From: Artemia franciscana | Lineage: Eukaryota; Arthropoda; Branchiopoda; Anostraca; Artemiidae | Direction of reading: 5' to 3' | DNA length: 64,000 nt | Assembly (NCBI RefSeq): GCF_032884065.1 | Contig: NC_088866.1 | Span: 50,662,068 to 50,726,067 of the forward strand | Shown here: one piece after another, positions 61,546 to 64,000 of the stretch | Position numbering within the stretch: position 1 is the stretch's first letter | Layout: each line of letters starts with the position of its first letter | Program-made: the position numbers and the translations under genes | The notes under the pieces: model-generated | Seen by the model: only the letters and a program-made list of their open reading frames with translations | The model's database searches: none | Told to the model about the DNA's origin: nothing

Positions 61546-63400
61546 ATCCTCTGAGTCTACATTTTTCTGTCAATCTCGCTTTAAGAACAGCTTTCAATCG
61601 GTATTTGTCAATTATTTCAGAAACTTGAAAATATCATAGATGACCTTCAGGTCTAAGGTTCAACAAAGCAATGCATATTGAATCACTCTTTGCTTCTTCT
61701 AACTTACAATTCTCTGCAGATCCTTCTTTTGAGAACTGCTTCCAAAGGATATTTGCCAATTATCTCATAAACTTGAAAAAGTCAGATACGGCCTTTAGGC
61801 ATAAAGATCTACAAAGCAATGCATGTCGAATCACTATTTGCCTCTTCTAACCTACACTTCTCTGTAGATCCTTCTTTTGAGAACTGTTTCTAAAGGATAT
61901 TTGCCAATTATCTCATAAACTTGAAAAAGTCAGACACGGCCTTTAGGCATAAGGATCTACAAAGCAATGCATGTCGAATCACTCTTTGCTTCTTCTAACC
62001 TACAATTCTCTGCAGATCCTTCTTTTGAGAACTGCTTCTAAAGGATATTTGCCAATTATATCATAAACTTGAAAAAGTCAGATACGACCTTTAGGCATAA
62101 GGATCTACAAAGCAATGCATGTCGAATCACTCTTTGCTTCTTCTAATCTACAATTCTCAGCAGATTCTCTTCTATTTGACTCTTCTAACCTACAATTCTC
62201 TGTAGATCCTTCTTTTGAGAACTGTTTCTAAAGGATATTTGCCAATTATCTCATAAACTTGAAAAAGTCAGACACGGCCTTTAGGCATAAGGATCTACAA
62301 AGCAATGCATGTCGAATCACTCTTTGCTTCTTCTAACCTACAATTCTCTGCAGATCCTTCTTTTGAGAACTGCTTCTAAAGGATATTTGCCAATTATATC
62401 ATAAACTTGAAAAAGTCAGATACGACCTTTAGGCATAAGGATCTACAAAGCAATGCATGTCGAATCACTCTTTGCTTCTTCTAATCTACAATTCTCAGCA
62501 GATCCTTCTTTCGAGAACTGCTTCCAAAGGATATTTGCCAATTAGCTCATAAACTTGAAACAGTCAGATACAGCCTTTAGGCATAAGGATCTACAAAGCA
62601 ATGCATGTCGAATCAATCTTTGGACTTTCTGATATACAATTCTTTGTAGATCCTCTCTTTGAGAACTACTTCTAAATTATATTTGTCAATTATCTCAGAG
62701 CCTTGGAAATATCAGATACGGCCTTTAGGCATAAGGATCAACAAAGTAATAAATGTTATATCACTCTTTGAACCTTCTTGTCTACAATTCTTTGCTAATC
62801 CTGAACTGCTTCCAAACTGTACTTGCCAATTATCTCAGAGGATTGGAACTGTCAGATACGGCTTTTAGGCATAAGAATCAATAAAGCAATGCATGTTGAA
62901 TCACTCTTTGATCCTTCTGATCTAAAATTGTCTGCTGATCCTCCCTTTGAGAACAGCTTTCAAACGGTATTTGCCAATTATTTCAGAAACTTGAAAATGT
63001 GAGGTACGACCTTTAGGCATAAGAATCAACAAAACAATGCATATTGAATCACTCCTATATCCTTCTGATCTAAAATTGTCTGCTAATCCTCCCTTTGAGA
63101 ACAGCTTCCAAACGGTGTTTGCCAATTATTTCAGAAACAACAAAGCAATGCATGTTGAATCACTCTTTGATCATTTTCATCTCTCCTTTGAGAACAGTTT
63201 CCAAACGGTATTTAGCAATTATCTCAGAAACTTGAAAATGTCAGATACGACCTTTAGGTATAGGAATCAACAAAGCAATGTATGTCGAATCACTCTTTGA
63301 TCCTTCTGATCTACAATTGTCTGTTGATCCTTCCTTTGAGAACATTTTCATACTGTATTTGATAACTATCCAATATCCAAGATGCTCGAAAATATCAAAT
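61546..63400. repeat. 148-bp satellite array with higher-order duplication
   Basis: The GCAATGCAT landmark is at 61668, 61816, 61964, 62112, 62302, 62450, 62598, 62746 (changed), 62886, 63034, 63145 and 63275; most spacings are exactly 148. The 190-bp interval at 62112-62302 contains an extra 42 bp. A two-monomer block of 338 bp is duplicated: variants TGTAGATCC with GACACGGCC and TGCAGATCC with GATACGACC alternate in the same order. Right-hand copies are more diverged and carry deletions. Confidence 0.95.
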
Positions 63401-64000
63401 GGTGATAGTGGTGATGATTAGATGAATTTAAAGATACTGGTCACAATAAAAAATGTCAACGCTACCTAATTTGACTAATATCTATCACATAACCTGAAGA
63501 ACTTGAAATTAGTGCCCAAGGTATATCCACACCTAATGAATTCAGTCTTAAATTCCTATGCAAAAGAATACCCGTCAGAATGCAGGTGTAAGTTAACTTG
63601 GTACCAGTTAGCTATAACATGCTACCCAAAGCGGATTTGTTATGTTGACGCAATATTGTTGAAATAGTGACCACTGTATAAGGATAAAATACATGTGTGA
63701 TGAAAAGAGTGATATTCTGTGAGATTTAGGAGTGAATGTGATTTATGTGAATGGAACTCTATATTGGGGATTCAAGTTAATTTTGTTTGGATATACCCAA
63801 ATATGAGCGGTCAGTTAGCTGATATGTTCATTCACGCATTATGCTTTAAGTGGTTTTTTTTTTGGACTTACCTTTATTGGCAATCAAATACTAGGGGCCA
63901 GGAAATCAAGAAAGAAAGATTTTCTGTTGAGTTGTTAGGGAATCTTCTTGTATTCAAATTTGATATGACTAGTTTTACTAGATTAGAAGATTCGAACAGA
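63401..64000. other. Non-coding right end
   Basis: No gene or repeat family recognised to the end of the window. Confidence 0.5.

Overview
This is a eukaryotic, AT-rich, repeat-dominated nuclear window. There are no bacterial-style operons, and long ORFs occur only inside retroelements. Long (TA)n and poly(T) tracts, Penelope-like and CR1-like retroelements, tRNA-headed SINEs and many copies of several anonymous repeat families point to an invertebrate, most likely an arthropod. A branchiopod crustacean such as Artemia is my guess; it is a recollection of repeat style, not a result.

Host gene. The only host gene I can argue for is a plus-strand gene of which four exons appear to lie here: 2282-2462 (5' UTR plus start codon), 8506-8637, 9994-10509 and 41038-41148. 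All junctions are phase 0 with acceptable GT/AG borders. The fourth exon reads as the SH3-like N-terminal segment of an unconventional myosin (motifs DLVWFDPG and LPGEV). The intron between exons 3 and 4 is about 30.5 kb and holds most of the mobile DNA. Later exons (motor domain) are not found, so the gene should continue to the right.

Retroelements. (1) 15988-17557: a 5'-truncated Penelope-like element (RT tail plus GIY-YIG endonuclease, minus strand) between inverted arms of about 340 bp carrying a hammerhead-ribozyme-like motif. (2) 18531-23210: a nearly full-length non-LTR element (minus strand) with ORF1, an endonuclease/RT ORF2 broken by one frameshift near its C-terminus, a 3' hairpin and a (TTGA)n tail. 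(3) 51341-55260: a second non-LTR element (plus strand) with one uninterrupted 1272-codon ORF joining an ORF1-like region to endonuclease and RT.

Anonymous families, named here for reference. Family A: about 1.75 kb when full, begins with a short palindrome and ends in a large hairpin, sharing the end motif GTAAGGAGCGAC; full copies at 12023, 13805, 25792, 28060 (minus) and 39049, a divergent one at 48993, and deleted or partial copies at 17924, 34976 (minus), 57057 and 60701. Family B: about 0.5 kb MITE-like with inverted ends (24449). Family C: about 2.2 kb, G-run rich, internal period near 290 bp (58074). Family D: tRNA-headed SINE (735, 37112, 41740). Families E and F: composite repeats at 10678-12020, partly repeated at 23500-24430, 25030-25660, 34640-35200, 36370-36510 and 38050-38333.

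Tandem DNA. A 189-bp array (6271-7335), a 148-bp satellite with a higher-order duplication (61546-63400), a 126-bp minisatellite interrupted by a 3.2-kb insertion (56740-60355), and a foldback made of degenerate CAACTCAACC-type repeats (4981-5725). The remaining stretches are intron or intergenic DNA in which I see no gene.
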